A stretch of DNA of 64,000 nt, from NCBI RefSeq assembly GCF_029955155.1, contig NZ_JAPNOZ010000012.1, forward strand, positions 701,610 through 765,609. Direction: 5' to 3'. Positions 29,299 to 38,919 of this stretch are shown here, piece after piece. This DNA comes from Psychrobacillus sp. NEAU-3TGS. GTDB lineage: Bacteria; Bacillota; Bacilli; Bacillales_A; Planococcaceae. Within the stretch, counting starts at the first letter, position 1, and every line of letters starts with the position of its first letter. The notes beneath the pieces are model-generated. The model was not told the origin of the DNA and did not search any database. It saw only the letters and a list, made by a program, of their open reading frames with translations. The position numbers were made by a program, and so were the translations under genes.

Positions 29299-30236
29299 TC
29301 AAAAGTATCCCCTATTCGCAATTTCGAACCAACGCCACGCAAATAATCTTCTGCGGACATTTTCTTCTTTCCAGCTGGCTGTAATTCATTTATTCGAATT
29401 GCTTCTTCCAAGCCTGTTTGTACAACAAAATAATCCGATTCAATTTTCACAACCGTTCCTGGTAATTCTTTTGTCTTTACCTGTATCGTGTCTGCTTTCC
29501 ACACTTTTACTGTTTGTCCTTCAAGCGTTGTATACGCTACAGGCCATGGATGTAAACCACGGATTTGGTTGTGTATAGCAAGAGCCGATTTGTTCCAATC
29601 GATTCTCTCTTGCTCACGTGATATATTTCTCGCAAATGTTACTTGGGACTCATCTTGCTTTAGTCGATTATTAGTTCTCGAAATGATGGATGGTAAAGTT
29701 TCTTTCAATAAATCTGAGCCAACCTTACTTAACTTTTCAAAAAGTAATCCAGTATCATCTGTATGAGCAATTGGGATTTCGCTTTGTGAAATAATATCCC
29801 CAGCGTCTAGTTTTTCTTCCATGTACATAATCGTTACGCCGGTTTTCTCTTGCCCATCAATAATTGCTTGATGGATCGGTGCCCCTCCTCGGTATGCTGG
29901 TAATAGTGAAGCATGTACATTAATACAACCAAGTTCTGGTGCATCGAGTAGCTCTTTCGGTAATAGTTGTCCAAAAGCAGCTGTGACGATTAAATCAGGG
30001 TTAAGTGCAATAATTTCTTCCAGTTCTGCTGAGCCTTTTAACTTAGTCGGCTGGATCACCGGTAATCCTAGTTTTAAAGCTTCTTCTTTAACAGGAGGAG
30101 CAGTTAACACTTTTTTTCTGCCGACTGGTCGATCCGGCTGTGTCACCACCGATAGAACGTTATAGCCTTCTTCGACAAGCATTCTTAGTATTGGCGCTGA
30201 AAATGCAGGTGTCCCCATGAAAACAATATTTGTCAT
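29295..30236 (-). CDS. fmt: Methionyl-tRNA formyltransferase
   Basis: Formylates initiator methionyl-tRNA with 10-formyl-tetrahydrofolate. The 313 residues carry Asn106 and His108 in INVHAS, SLLPAYRG (110-117) and Asp144, the catalytic set of the formyltransferase fold, then a C-terminal OB-like domain. It overlaps def by 4 bases; the enzymes that add and remove the formyl group are coexpressed. Confidence 0.97.
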   Translation of the reverse strand: MTNIVFMGTPAFSAPILRMLVEEGYNVLSVVTQPDRPVGRKKVLTAPPVKEEALKLGLPVIQPTKLKGSAELEEIIALNPDLIVTAAFGQLLPKELLDAPELGCINVHASLLPAYRGGAPIHQAIIDGQEKTGVTIMYMEEKLDAGDIISQSEIPIAHTDDTGLLFEKLSKVGSDLLKETLPSIISRTNNRLKQDESQVTFARNISREQERIDWNKSALAIHNQIRGLHPWPVAYTTLEGQTVKVWKADTIQVKTKELPGTVVKIESDYFVVQTGLEEAIRINELQPAGKKKMSAEDYLRGVGSKLRIGDTFE

Positions 30237-30721
30237 GCTTCTTCCTCCTCTTTCTCCAATTCCTCTAAATCTACATATCGAATAACTTTAGATGTAAATA
30301 AAACCCCATGTAGGTGATCGATTTCGTGTAAAATAGCTCTTGCTTCATAATCCTCTGCCTCTAACTCATACAAAGCACCATCTCGATCTTGTGCTTCCAC
30401 TTTTACGTAAAAAGGACGCTCAACTTCACCATAAAGATCTGGAAAACTTAAACAACCTTCCACTTCTATTTCAGATCCACCGACTTCTACGACTTCCGGG
30501 TTAATCATTTCGATTACTTCTTGCCCTTCTCCAAGGTCAACAATTGCTACTTGAATCGTCTCTCCAACTTGTGGTGCTGCGATTCCTATTCCGTCAGAAG
30601 CAATCATAGTGTCATACATATCATCTAATAATGTCGCTAACTTTTGGTCAAAAACTTCTACTTCGCGACATTTCGTCGTCAATATTTCATTTGGGTGTGT
30701 AACTATTGGTAAAATTGCCAT
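30233..30721 (-). CDS. def: Peptide deformylase
   Basis: A metalloenzyme that removes the N-formyl group from new proteins; 162 residues. The three family motifs are GIGIAAPQVG (44-53), EGCLS with metal ligand Cys90, and HEIDH (132-136). This is a type 1 deformylase. The acidic C-terminus (LEELEKEEEEA) is unusual but harmless. It is separated from priA upstream by a repeat element. Confidence 0.97.
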   Translation of the reverse strand: MAILPIVTHPNEILTTKCREVEVFDQKLATLLDDMYDTMIASDGIGIAAPQVGETIQVAIVDLGEGQEVIEMINPEVVEVGGSEIEVEGCLSFPDLYGEVERPFYVKVEAQDRDGALYELEAEDYEARAILHEIDHLHGVLFTSKVIRYVDLEELEKEEEEA

Positions 30722-30748
30722 GTCATTTCCTCATTTCAAACTTAATCA

Positions 30749-30908
30749 ATATCGCCTCGGCGTAATTGCGTCCAAATTTTGAATTGAGCTACGGGCTCAA
30801 TTCAGTCCTGTCAAAATTTGTGACATCCGCCGGAGGCATTATGCCTACAGGATGTAGGTCACTCAGGCGTTGCCGCAGGACGCGGCGCTCTTAGCCAGAG
30901 TTCCTTTA
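30749..30908. repeat. Structured intergenic repeat, family 3
   Basis: An element of about 160 bases between priA and def with several nested dyads: TGAATTGAGC / GCTCAATTCA around a TACG loop, CAAATTTTG / CAAAATTTG and GACATCC / GGATGT. It begins GCCTCGGCGTAATT and ends with CAGGCGTTGCCGCAGGACGC. I recognise similar DNA in Lysinibacillus intergenic regions; no second copy lies in this window. Confidence 0.6.
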
Positions 30909-30935
30909 TTCAGTGTTTTGTTTGCGGAAGTAAAA

Positions 30936-33347
30936 TTAAATAATAGTGGAAGGGTCTAAATCAATCGTCATAATAACGCCTTTTTTTATCCAATCCGTAC
31001 GGTACATTTTTATTAATTGCTGTAGTTTTTCGATTAATAATGGTTCTTTTTTGTATTTTATCAAACATTGGTAACGATATCTATTTTGTATTTTACTAAT
31101 CGCACTTGCGGTAGGTCCAACGACCATTGTCGTGGACGATAAATTTGCTCTTAGCCAATCCGTCGCAAGCTTTGCATATTCAGAAGCAAGCAGGACATTC
31201 TCATGTGTTACTTGCACTAATGTTAAATAGTAGAAAGGTGGATATCCATACTGTTTTCGAGTGAGCATTTCCGTATGGTAAAAAGGTTCATAAAGTTGAG
31301 ATTTAGATAATTCAATCGCATAATGCTCTGGCGTATACGTTTGGATATATACTTGTCCTTCTTTATCATGCCTACCAGCTCTCCCGCTTACTTGGGTCAT
31401 TAATTGAAACGTTTTTTCCGCTGCTCGGAAATCCGCTAAATGTAGCGTTGTATCAGCATTTAACACACCTACTAGTGTGATATTTGGGAAATCGAGTCCC
31501 TTGGCAATCATTTGTGTGCCAAGTAATATATTGGCTTCCCCGTCCCCGAACTGCTTCAGAATTCGCTCATGCGCTCCCTTAGCTCTAGTCGTGTCCACAT
31601 CCATTCGCAGTACTCTTGCATACGGAAATAACTTTGCAATTTCTTCTTCTACTTTTTGCGTACCAGTGCCAAAGAAGCGGATATGCTCACTATTACATTC
31701 TGGACACTTAGTTGGAACCGGCTCTTCATGTCCGCAATAGTGACATTTTAGTTGTTCTCCTGCACGGTGGTACGTTAAGGAAATATCACATTGTTTACAC
31801 TCTACTACCGTTCCGCAGTCTCGACATAAGACGAAGGAAGAAAACCCTCGTTTATTTAAAAACAGCACGATTTGTTCTTTTTTCTCTAGCTTGTCTCTTA
31901 CAGCATCTGCAAGATCCACGCTGAACATAGATCGATTGCCGTTTTTCAGCTCTGCACGCATATCGATTACATTGACAGTTGGTAGTGCCTGTTCTTTTGC
32001 ACGCATTTTCAATGTTAGTAAAGAATAAACACCTTTAGATGCCCGTGCATATGATTCAAGAGAAGGCGTAGCACTTCCTAAAATAACCGGGCATTGATGA
32101 TATTCCCCTCGCCAAATCGCTACATCTCTCGCATGATACCTTGGATTGTCGTCCTGTTTATAAGTCGACTCATGTTCCTCATCTAAAATAATGATACCTA
32201 GATTTTTGAACGGAGCAAAAATAGCAGATCTAGCACCGACCACCACTTTTACTTCTCCACGCCATATTTTCCGCCATTCATCGTATTTTTCACCGATGGA
32301 TAAACCGCTATGCATCACCGCAACCTGGTCACCAAAACGCAGCATGAAACGACGTGTCATTTGAGGTGTTAACGAAATTTCAGGTACAAGCATGATTGCT
32401 TGCTTTCCATTTAAAATAGAATGTTCGATGGCGTTTAGATAGATTTCTGTTTTTCCACTACCGGTAATACCATGTAAAAGAAATGTTGTGTTTTCGGCAT
32501 GCTCCTGTGCATGGTTTATCTTCGTTAGCGCTTCTGTCTGTTCCTCTGTAAGCTTAAATCGCTTGTCTACATCCTGATAGTCTAAGGAAGTAATTTCACG
32601 GTAAATTTCTTCAGTTTCTTTTTCTAAAATGCCTTTTTCGAGTATAGCTTTAACCGTACTATTTGTGGCATTTGCTAGTTCAGTCAATTGTTTCATTGTA
32701 AAAGAGGTTTGTTCTTGCTTTAAGAGCCATTCGATCAATTCTTTTTGCTTCACTGCTTGTTTCGTTAAACCGTTTAACTGCTCCACGATAAATTCTTTAT
32801 CTGCAGTTACTTTGTACTTCGCAATAGTTTTTGCCTTGGCATGCTGTTTAATAACCGTTTCTAATTGAACTGCTCCATCGGCCAAATACTTTTTCATGGC
32901 ACGTAGTAAACCAGCTTTTTCAATAACTTCATAAGAAACGACTTCTTTTTTACCAAAAAGCGCTAAAAAATCATCATCTAATGCAGAAGGGTCAACTAAT
33001 CTAATATTTTTCTTATAAGTAGCACGCAATGCCGCTGGAAGCATAACCTGCAGAGCATCGATTTCATAGCAAAGTGTTTTATTTGTCAGCCATTTAGATA
33101 GCTGCAACAGCTCTTCAGTCATAACAGGCTCAACATCAATAATAGAGTGAATCGCCTTTAACTTCGATATATCCAAATCCGTTTGTTCTTTTATATTAGT
33201 TATAAAACCTTGCACTTTTCGAGGACCAAAAGGAACATGCACACGGCTTCCTCGTTCTACAAGGGTCTCTAATTCTTCAGGTACAATATAGTCAAAGGGA
33301 CGATCAATTGGATAGGCAGAGACATCAACAATTACTTCAACGATCAT
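30936..33347 (-). CDS. priA: Primosomal helicase PriA
   Basis: A superfamily 2 helicase that reloads the replication machinery at abandoned forks; 803 residues. The N-terminal DNA-binding domain is followed by Walker A GITGSGKTEIYL, the Walker B motif DEEHESTYKQDD, GSATPSLES and HQ-type late motifs. A cysteine-rich zinc insert lies between (CRDCGTVVECKQCD...CHYCGHEEP...CPEC). It overlaps the coaBC stop by 4 bases. Confidence 0.97.
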   Translation of the reverse strand: MIVEVIVDVSAYPIDRPFDYIVPEELETLVERGSRVHVPFGPRKVQGFITNIKEQTDLDISKLKAIHSIIDVEPVMTEELLQLSKWLTNKTLCYEIDALQVMLPAALRATYKKNIRLVDPSALDDDFLALFGKKEVVSYEVIEKAGLLRAMKKYLADGAVQLETVIKQHAKAKTIAKYKVTADKEFIVEQLNGLTKQAVKQKELIEWLLKQEQTSFTMKQLTELANATNSTVKAILEKGILEKETEEIYREITSLDYQDVDKRFKLTEEQTEALTKINHAQEHAENTTFLLHGITGSGKTEIYLNAIEHSILNGKQAIMLVPEISLTPQMTRRFMLRFGDQVAVMHSGLSIGEKYDEWRKIWRGEVKVVVGARSAIFAPFKNLGIIILDEEHESTYKQDDNPRYHARDVAIWRGEYHQCPVILGSATPSLESYARASKGVYSLLTLKMRAKEQALPTVNVIDMRAELKNGNRSMFSVDLADAVRDKLEKKEQIVLFLNKRGFSSFVLCRDCGTVVECKQCDISLTYHRAGEQLKCHYCGHEEPVPTKCPECNSEHIRFFGTGTQKVEEEIAKLFPYARVLRMDVDTTRAKGAHERILKQFGDGEANILLGTQMIAKGLDFPNITLVGVLNADTTLHLADFRAAEKTFQLMTQVSGRAGRHDKEGQVYIQTYTPEHYAIELSKSQLYEPFYHTEMLTRKQYGYPPFYYLTLVQVTHENVLLASEYAKLATDWLRANLSSTTMVVGPTASAISKIQNRYRYQCLIKYKKEPLLIEKLQQLIKMYRTDWIKKGVIMTIDLDPSTII

Positions 33348-34552
33348 TTTGACTCAGCTGTTTCTAATTTCATAATCGTTTGTAGTAATTGAATAGCAAG
33401 TTCCTTTTTAGGTAAATGAGCAAAATGTATTTCCACATCATTTTTACCGACTAATGTAACGGAATTCGTATCCGTACCAAATCCTGAACCAGCCTCTGTA
33501 ACGTCATTTGCGACAATATAATCCGCATTTTTCTTCTCCAGTTTCCCTTTTGCATAATGGGTGACGTCATTCGTTTCTGCAGCAAACCCTATTAATAACT
33601 GAGTTGTTTTTCTTTCACCAAGCGCTGCTAGAATATCTGTTGTGCGCTCTAGAACAATCGTCGCTTCCCCCGGTTGCTTTTTCATCTTTCGGTCATGTAC
33701 TTCTTTCGGTTTATAATCCGCAACTGCTGCTGTTTTAATAACAATCGAAGTGTTATCAAATTGCTCTACAACCGCTTCATACATTTCTTTCGCACTTTCT
33801 ACCGAAACAAGTTTGACATTTGACGGTGGATTAATGCTTACAGGGCCAGAAATAAGAATCGTTTCTGCACCCAAATCAGCCGCTGCTTCTGCCATCGCAT
33901 AGCCCATTTTCCCGCTTGAAAAGTTCGTCAAAAAGCGAACAGGGTCTATTCTTTCTCTCGTAGGACCAGCAGTTACAACGACTTTTTTCCCTTTAAGCGG
34001 TAAATCCTTCGGCGAGAAATAATCTTCCACAAGCTGTACAATTTTTTCTGGCTCCTCTAAACGGCCTTTTCCAACATAACCACATGCTAAAAAACCTTCA
34101 GAAGGCTCTACGAATGAATATCCGTCTTTTGAAAGTTGATCGATATTTCGTATAACCGCTGCATTTTCATACATATGTACATTCATCGCCGGTGCAATCC
34201 AAACCCTTGCAGTAGTCGCAAGTAACGTAGTCGTCACCATATCGTCTGCTATTCCATTCGCAAGCTTACCGATAACATTCGCAGTTGCAGGTGCCACAAT
34301 AACTAAATCCGCCCAATCTGCTAAATCTATATGTGCAATTACACTAGAATCTTTCTCATCAAATGTATCGAAGTACACATCATTTCTAGACATCGCTTGA
34401 AAAGCTAAAGGTTGTACAAATTCCATTGCGGATTTCGTCATGATTACTTTAACATTGGCACCAGCCTGTGAAAGCTTACTTACGAGTGCAACCGCTTTAT
34501 ATACCGCAATCCCACCAGTGACACATACGACTATTTTTTTAGAAGTTAACAT
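33344..34552 (-). CDS. coaBC: Bifunctional phosphopantothenoylcysteine decarboxylase/synthetase
   Basis: Carries out two steps of coenzyme A synthesis. The N-terminal flavin domain CoaC (1-180) has the catalytic His in HIDLADWAD, PAMNVHM and the active Cys in ACGYVGKGRL. The C-terminal CoaB domain (about 188-402) has TAGPTRERIDPVRFLTNFSS and the nucleotide site. Length 402 is standard. A hairpin separates it from rpoZ upstream. Confidence 0.97.
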   Translation of the reverse strand: MLTSKKIVVCVTGGIAVYKAVALVSKLSQAGANVKVIMTKSAMEFVQPLAFQAMSRNDVYFDTFDEKDSSVIAHIDLADWADLVIVAPATANVIGKLANGIADDMVTTTLLATTARVWIAPAMNVHMYENAAVIRNIDQLSKDGYSFVEPSEGFLACGYVGKGRLEEPEKIVQLVEDYFSPKDLPLKGKKVVVTAGPTRERIDPVRFLTNFSSGKMGYAMAEAAADLGAETILISGPVSINPPSNVKLVSVESAKEMYEAVVEQFDNTSIVIKTAAVADYKPKEVHDRKMKKQPGEATIVLERTTDILAALGERKTTQLLIGFAAETNDVTHYAKGKLEKKNADYIVANDVTEAGSGFGTDTNSVTLVGKNDVEIHFAHLPKKELAIQLLQTIMKLETAESK

Positions 34553-34570
34553 CTTAATTTCTCCCCTCTA

Positions 34571-34607
34571 AATAACAACCTCCCAAAGATTAGATTCTTT
34601 GGGAGGT
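34571..34607 (-). terminator. Hairpin between rpoZ and coaBC
   Basis: A perfect 12-base stem ACCTCCCAAAGA / TCTTTGGGAGGT (34578-34607) followed on the minus strand by TGTTATTT. The weak tail suggests partial termination that lowers expression of coaBC and later genes relative to gmk-rpoZ. Confidence 0.65.
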
Positions 34608-34624
34608 GTTTCATACATCTCTTA

Positions 34625-34849
34625 TTACACTTCGTCTTCGTAAATAACATTTTCGTTAGATGACTCAATTGCCAGTTCGCCTGCTGCAACTTCCTCTAAC
34701 GCTTTCCCAACTTGTTTCGCAGATACGTATGAAGTTAAACGCTCGCCGCCTTCTTCTTGTAACTGTCGTGCTCTTTTAGAAGCTACACTCACTAATGAGT
34801 ATTTAGAATCGATTTGATTTTTTAATTGGTCTACTGATGGATATAACAT
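34625..34849 (-). CDS. rpoZ: RNA polymerase omega subunit
   Basis: The small subunit that supports RNA polymerase assembly, 74 residues. MLYPSVDQLKNQIDSKYSLV and SVASKRARQLQE are typical. Its ATG follows the gmk stop codon with no gap, and the Shine-Dalgarno sequence GGAAGGGGA lies within the end of gmk. Confidence 0.94.
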   Translation of the reverse strand: MLYPSVDQLKNQIDSKYSLVSVASKRARQLQEEGGERLTSYVSAKQVGKALEEVAAGELAIESSNENVIYEDEV

Positions 34850-35521
<672 letters not shown>

Positions 35522-35528
35522 TTAACTG

Positions 35529-35534
35529 ATTATA
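35529..35534 (-). promoter_or_regulatory. Extended -10 promoter box of gmk
   Basis: TGTTATAAT on the minus strand is a consensus TATAAT with a TGn extension, 59 bases before the gmk start. No good -35 is visible, as is usual for extended -10 promoters. Confidence 0.6.
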
Positions 35535-35636
35535 ACACAAGTTTCCATTAAAATGATATCATATTAGAAAAGCGTTATTGCCGAAGGTGTGGCAATTGGC
35601 TAGTTCGACGATAAAGATTTGAAAGAGGATACAATT

Positions 35637-37322
35637 ATGGCTTTTGATGGTTTATTTACTATAGCAATGACAACAGAACTGCAGCAATTAGTTACAGGAC
35701 GTATTTCTAAAATACATCAACCAAATGCGCAAGAAATTTTAATGCATATCCGAGCACAAGGACAAAACTTTAAATTATTGTTTTCTGTACACCCTTCTTA
35801 TTCACGTGTACAAATTACAAATGAAACAATCGATAATCCAGCTCAACCACCACTTTTTTGCATGGTATTACGCAAGCATTTAGAAGGTGGCATCATTCAA
35901 TCCGTTAAACAACATGAAACAGATCGAATTATCATTTTCAAAATTCAAAGTAAAAATGAGATCGGAGACGACATTACACGAGAAATTCATATGGAAGTAA
36001 TGGGTCGTCACAGTAACCTACTATTAATAGATCCAACGCGCAATCTGATCTTGGAGAGTATTAAGCATCTATCTCCTTCCATGAATAGTTACCGAACGAT
36101 TTTACCTGGGCAACCTTACATTGCACCACCTGCCCAAAATAAGCACCATCCTTTAGAATATTCAGAGGCATTGCTTAATGTTATTCAATCAGCCAATGAA
36201 TCAAAAGAAATTGTAGAGCAAATTTCTGGATTCTCTCCCCTGCATGCAAAAGAATTACTACATCGATTTCAAAGCGGTGCGAACCGTGTCGAAATTTACA
36301 AAGAATATATGAAGGAATTTGAGCAAGGTGGAGCCGCAATACAAATTGTCGAATCTGGCGGAAAAACGTATTATTCGCCAAACGAATTAACTCATCTAGA
36401 AGGCGACAAATTTCGCGAAAAAACACTAGGAGATTTACTAGACCGAGTATATTTCGCAAAAGCGGAACGCGACCGCGTAAAACAACAAGCAGGAGATTTA
36501 GAAAGATGGCTTCAAAACGAATTAAATAAATTGAAGCTGAAAATGAAAAAACTCCAAAAAGATTTTGAACAAGCCGAAAAACTAGATACATTCCAATTGT
36601 ACGGAGAGCTATTGATGGCAAATTCCTATGCAATTGAAAAAGGACTAAAAGAAGTGGAGCTCGTCAACTACTACGATGAAGATGGTAAAACAGTCATCAT
36701 CCCATTAGACACACGAAAAACAGCAACACAAAATGCACAAAGCTATTACAATCGATACACTAAAGCAAAAACAGCATTACTCAAAATTGAACAGCAGTTT
36801 GAAATAACAAAAGAAGATATTGCCTATTTCGAATTACTGCTACAACAAGTCATGCAAGCATCTCCAACCGACATCGAAGAAATTCGAGAAGAACTAATGG
36901 AACAAGGCTTACTAAAAGCTAGAGCATCCAAAAAGAAGAAAAAACCATTGAAGCCAACACCAGAAAAATTCATCGCCTCAGATGGCACTGAAATCTCTGT
37001 TGGTAAAAACAATAAACAAAATGATTTCGTGACATTCAAGCTAGCGAAGAAGTCAGACACATGGCTTCATACAAAGGATATCCCAGGATCCCATGTTGTT
37101 ATACATTCAGACGCTCCGTCTGAAGTGGCTTTGCTTGAAGCAGCGAATCTTGCCGCTTATTTTAGTAAAGCTCGAGAGTCAGCTTCTGTGCCGGTTGATT
37201 ATACGGTGATCAAGCAGGTTAAAAAGCCTAGTGGGGCTAAGCCGGGGTTTGTTATTTATTTTGAGCAGACTACGCTGTTTGTTACGCCGGATGAGGAGAA
37301 GATTCGGTTGATGAAGAGATAA
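35637..37322 (+). CDS. rqcH: Ribosome quality control protein RqcH (NFACT family, YloA)
   Basis: RqcH binds obstructed 50S subunits and adds alanine tails to stalled nascent chains. Older names are YloA and fibronectin-binding protein FbpA. The 561-residue protein has an NFACT-N domain (1-260; MAFDGLFTIAMTTEL), a coiled-coil middle (about 270-430) and a C-terminal NFACT-R domain (WLHTKDIPGSHVVI; DYTVIKQVKKPSGAKPGFV). The frame opens 18 bases earlier, but AAAGAGG fits the ATG at 35637. It diverges from gmk. Confidence 0.95.
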   Translation: MAFDGLFTIAMTTELQQLVTGRISKIHQPNAQEILMHIRAQGQNFKLLFSVHPSYSRVQITNETIDNPAQPPLFCMVLRKHLEGGIIQSVKQHETDRIIIFKIQSKNEIGDDITREIHMEVMGRHSNLLLIDPTRNLILESIKHLSPSMNSYRTILPGQPYIAPPAQNKHHPLEYSEALLNVIQSANESKEIVEQISGFSPLHAKELLHRFQSGANRVEIYKEYMKEFEQGGAAIQIVESGGKTYYSPNELTHLEGDKFREKTLGDLLDRVYFAKAERDRVKQQAGDLERWLQNELNKLKLKMKKLQKDFEQAEKLDTFQLYGELLMANSYAIEKGLKEVELVNYYDEDGKTVIIPLDTRKTATQNAQSYYNRYTKAKTALLKIEQQFEITKEDIAYFELLLQQVMQASPTDIEEIREELMEQGLLKARASKKKKKPLKPTPEKFIASDGTEISVGKNNKQNDFVTFKLAKKSDTWLHTKDIPGSHVVIHSDAPSEVALLEAANLAAYFSKARESASVPVDYTVIKQVKKPSGAKPGFVIYFEQTTLFVTPDEEKIRLMKR

Positions 37323-37324
37323 GA

Positions 37325-37375
37325 AAAGGTTATCAGAGCGGCTTTGTTAGTCGTTTTGATAACCTTTTTTGTTTT
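37325..37375 (+). terminator. Rho-independent terminator after rqcH
   Basis: Stem AAAAGGTTATCA / TGATAACCTTTT (37325-37336 and 37358-37369) followed by TTTTGTTTT, just after the stop codon. Confidence 0.9.
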
Positions 37376-37443
37376 ACTTTTCACCTATGATTGCAAGAAC
37401 ATTCTTTAAAGATATAACAGATACTTTAGTAGAAATACCAAAT

Positions 37444-37472
37444 AGGTCGCTCATGCGAATGAGCCTGTTTTT
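37444..37472 (+). terminator. Hairpin with T tail between rqcH and the ECF41 operon
   Basis: GCTCAT-GCGA-ATGAGC with flanking AGG / CCT, followed by GTTTTT. It could be a second terminator insulating the sigma-factor operon. Confidence 0.5.
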
Positions 37473-37538
37473 CCATGTATGGTTATTAAAAGTTCCTTAA
37501 GCTCATTTATGAACAAGTTCCTAAATTTTTTTAAAAGA

Positions 37539-37565
37539 TGTCACATCTATTTACCCTTTGTCGTC
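37539..37565 (+). promoter_or_regulatory. ECF41-type promoter of the oxidoreductase-sigma operon
   Basis: TGTCACA (37539-37545), 16 bases, CGTC (37562-37565), 34 bases before the first start codon. This fits the motif described for ECF41 sigma factors and supports autoregulation by the sigma factor encoded in the same operon. Confidence 0.8.
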
Positions 37566-37599
37566 TTGAGTAATGAAATAACTTTTAGGAGGTTATCTT

Positions 37600-38919
37600 A
37601 TGACTGAAAAATGGGATATTGTTATAGTTGGTGGTGGATTAGCAGGTTATGTTGCAGTTAATTATTTAACTAAAGCAAATTTATCTATATTACTAGTAGA
37701 AAAAGGAAAAAGTATTGGCGGCAGGGCTAGAACAAACAAGGTCAACCAACAGTATTTGAATCTAGGCCCGCATGCTCTTTATAAAAAAGGAAAAGCAAAG
37801 TCTATTCTTAATGAATTAGGTATTAGTCTTAGTGGAAAATCACCCAAATTAGGCGGTATATTAATTGAAAACGATAACGAATATGCTGCCCCTCTTTCTC
37901 TTTTTGAACTATTTACAACAAGCCTTTTGAATGGGAAAGAACGTATGGAATGGATTGCGGTTTTGTTAAAAGTAATGAGTATAAATCCTGAAATTTTGAC
38001 AGAGCAAACATTCCAACAATGGGTTATGCAAGTAGGCAATTCTGAAAAAGTTAAATCATTACTATATGTACTTGGCAGACTTGCAACATATTGTCATGCA
38101 CCTGAAATGGCGAGCGCCAAAGTAGTAGTATCGAATATAAAAAGTGCTATTGGAGGCGTTCTTTATCTAGATGGTGGCTGGCAAACTATTATTGACCAAC
38201 TTCACAATAAAGCAATCATCTCGGGTGTTCAGGTTCAATCACATACTTTTGTTAAACAGATTGATCCCGTCCAACAGGATCAATTTAAATTAATTCTGTC
38301 TAATGACAAAGAAATTTACGCGAAGTATGTAATTTGTACAACCGGCCCTCATGAACTTAATGAAATGTTAAACAAAAAGGTTAATCTTTATCAAAATAGC
38401 TTTTTTAACCAGATAACAGCTGTAAGAGGGGCAACGTTAGATTTGGCTTTAACACAGCTTCCTAACCCAAGGCGATTATTCGCCATGGGCATCACAGATC
38501 CCCTATACTATTCGGTACATTCAAATTATGCCCGCCTTTCTGATGACACAGAAAGCACAGTTCTTCATGTATTTAAATATCATCACCCAGATGATCACAT
38601 TGATAGAACAAGTATCAAAAACGAGCTTGAACAATTCTTAGATAGACTACAGCCAGGTTGGCAGCAATATGTGATTACAAAACGATTTATTCCTAACATT
38701 ACGGTGAACCAGCGCTTACCCCAAATAGGAGATGAGCAAAAGCTACAGCGTTCTAAAACAGAAATTCCGGGATTATATATAGCAGGAGACTGGGCTTCCC
38801 CCAACTCCATTTTGGCAGATGGAGCAGTCAGCAGTGGAAAACAAGCTGCTGAAGAAATCATTTTAAACGAGAAGGAGAAAAATAGTGAAAGTTACGAAAG
38901 AAGATTACCATCTTTTTAA
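37600..38919 (+). CDS. FAD-dependent oxidoreductase, phytoene-dehydrogenase/amine-oxidase-like
   Basis: A 439-residue flavoprotein. The N-terminal Rossmann motif is VGGGLAG (10-16), followed by VEKGKSIGGRART, and the C-terminal FAD motif is IPGLYIAGDWASPNSILADG. This pattern belongs to the amine oxidase/phytoene desaturase group, but the substrate cannot be read from sequence. GGAGG precedes the ATG. The last 35 bases overlap the sigma-factor gene. ECF41 sigma factors are typically encoded beside such redox enzymes, so it is probably the main target of that sigma factor. Confidence 0.85.
   Translation: MTEKWDIVIVGGGLAGYVAVNYLTKANLSILLVEKGKSIGGRARTNKVNQQYLNLGPHALYKKGKAKSILNELGISLSGKSPKLGGILIENDNEYAAPLSLFELFTTSLLNGKERMEWIAVLLKVMSINPEILTEQTFQQWVMQVGNSEKVKSLLYVLGRLATYCHAPEMASAKVVVSNIKSAIGGVLYLDGGWQTIIDQLHNKAIISGVQVQSHTFVKQIDPVQQDQFKLILSNDKEIYAKYVICTTGPHELNEMLNKKVNLYQNSFFNQITAVRGATLDLALTQLPNPRRLFAMGITDPLYYSVHSNYARLSDDTESTVLHVFKYHHPDDHIDRTSIKNELEQFLDRLQPGWQQYVITKRFIPNITVNQRLPQIGDEQKLQRSKTEIPGLYIAGDWASPNSILADGAVSSGKQAAEEIILNEKEKNSESYERRLPSF

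Noticed and set aside
35619-35636. Longer start for rqcH (MKEDTI...)
   Set aside because: The AAAGAGG sequence lies within this extension, and the family begins at MAFDGLFT.
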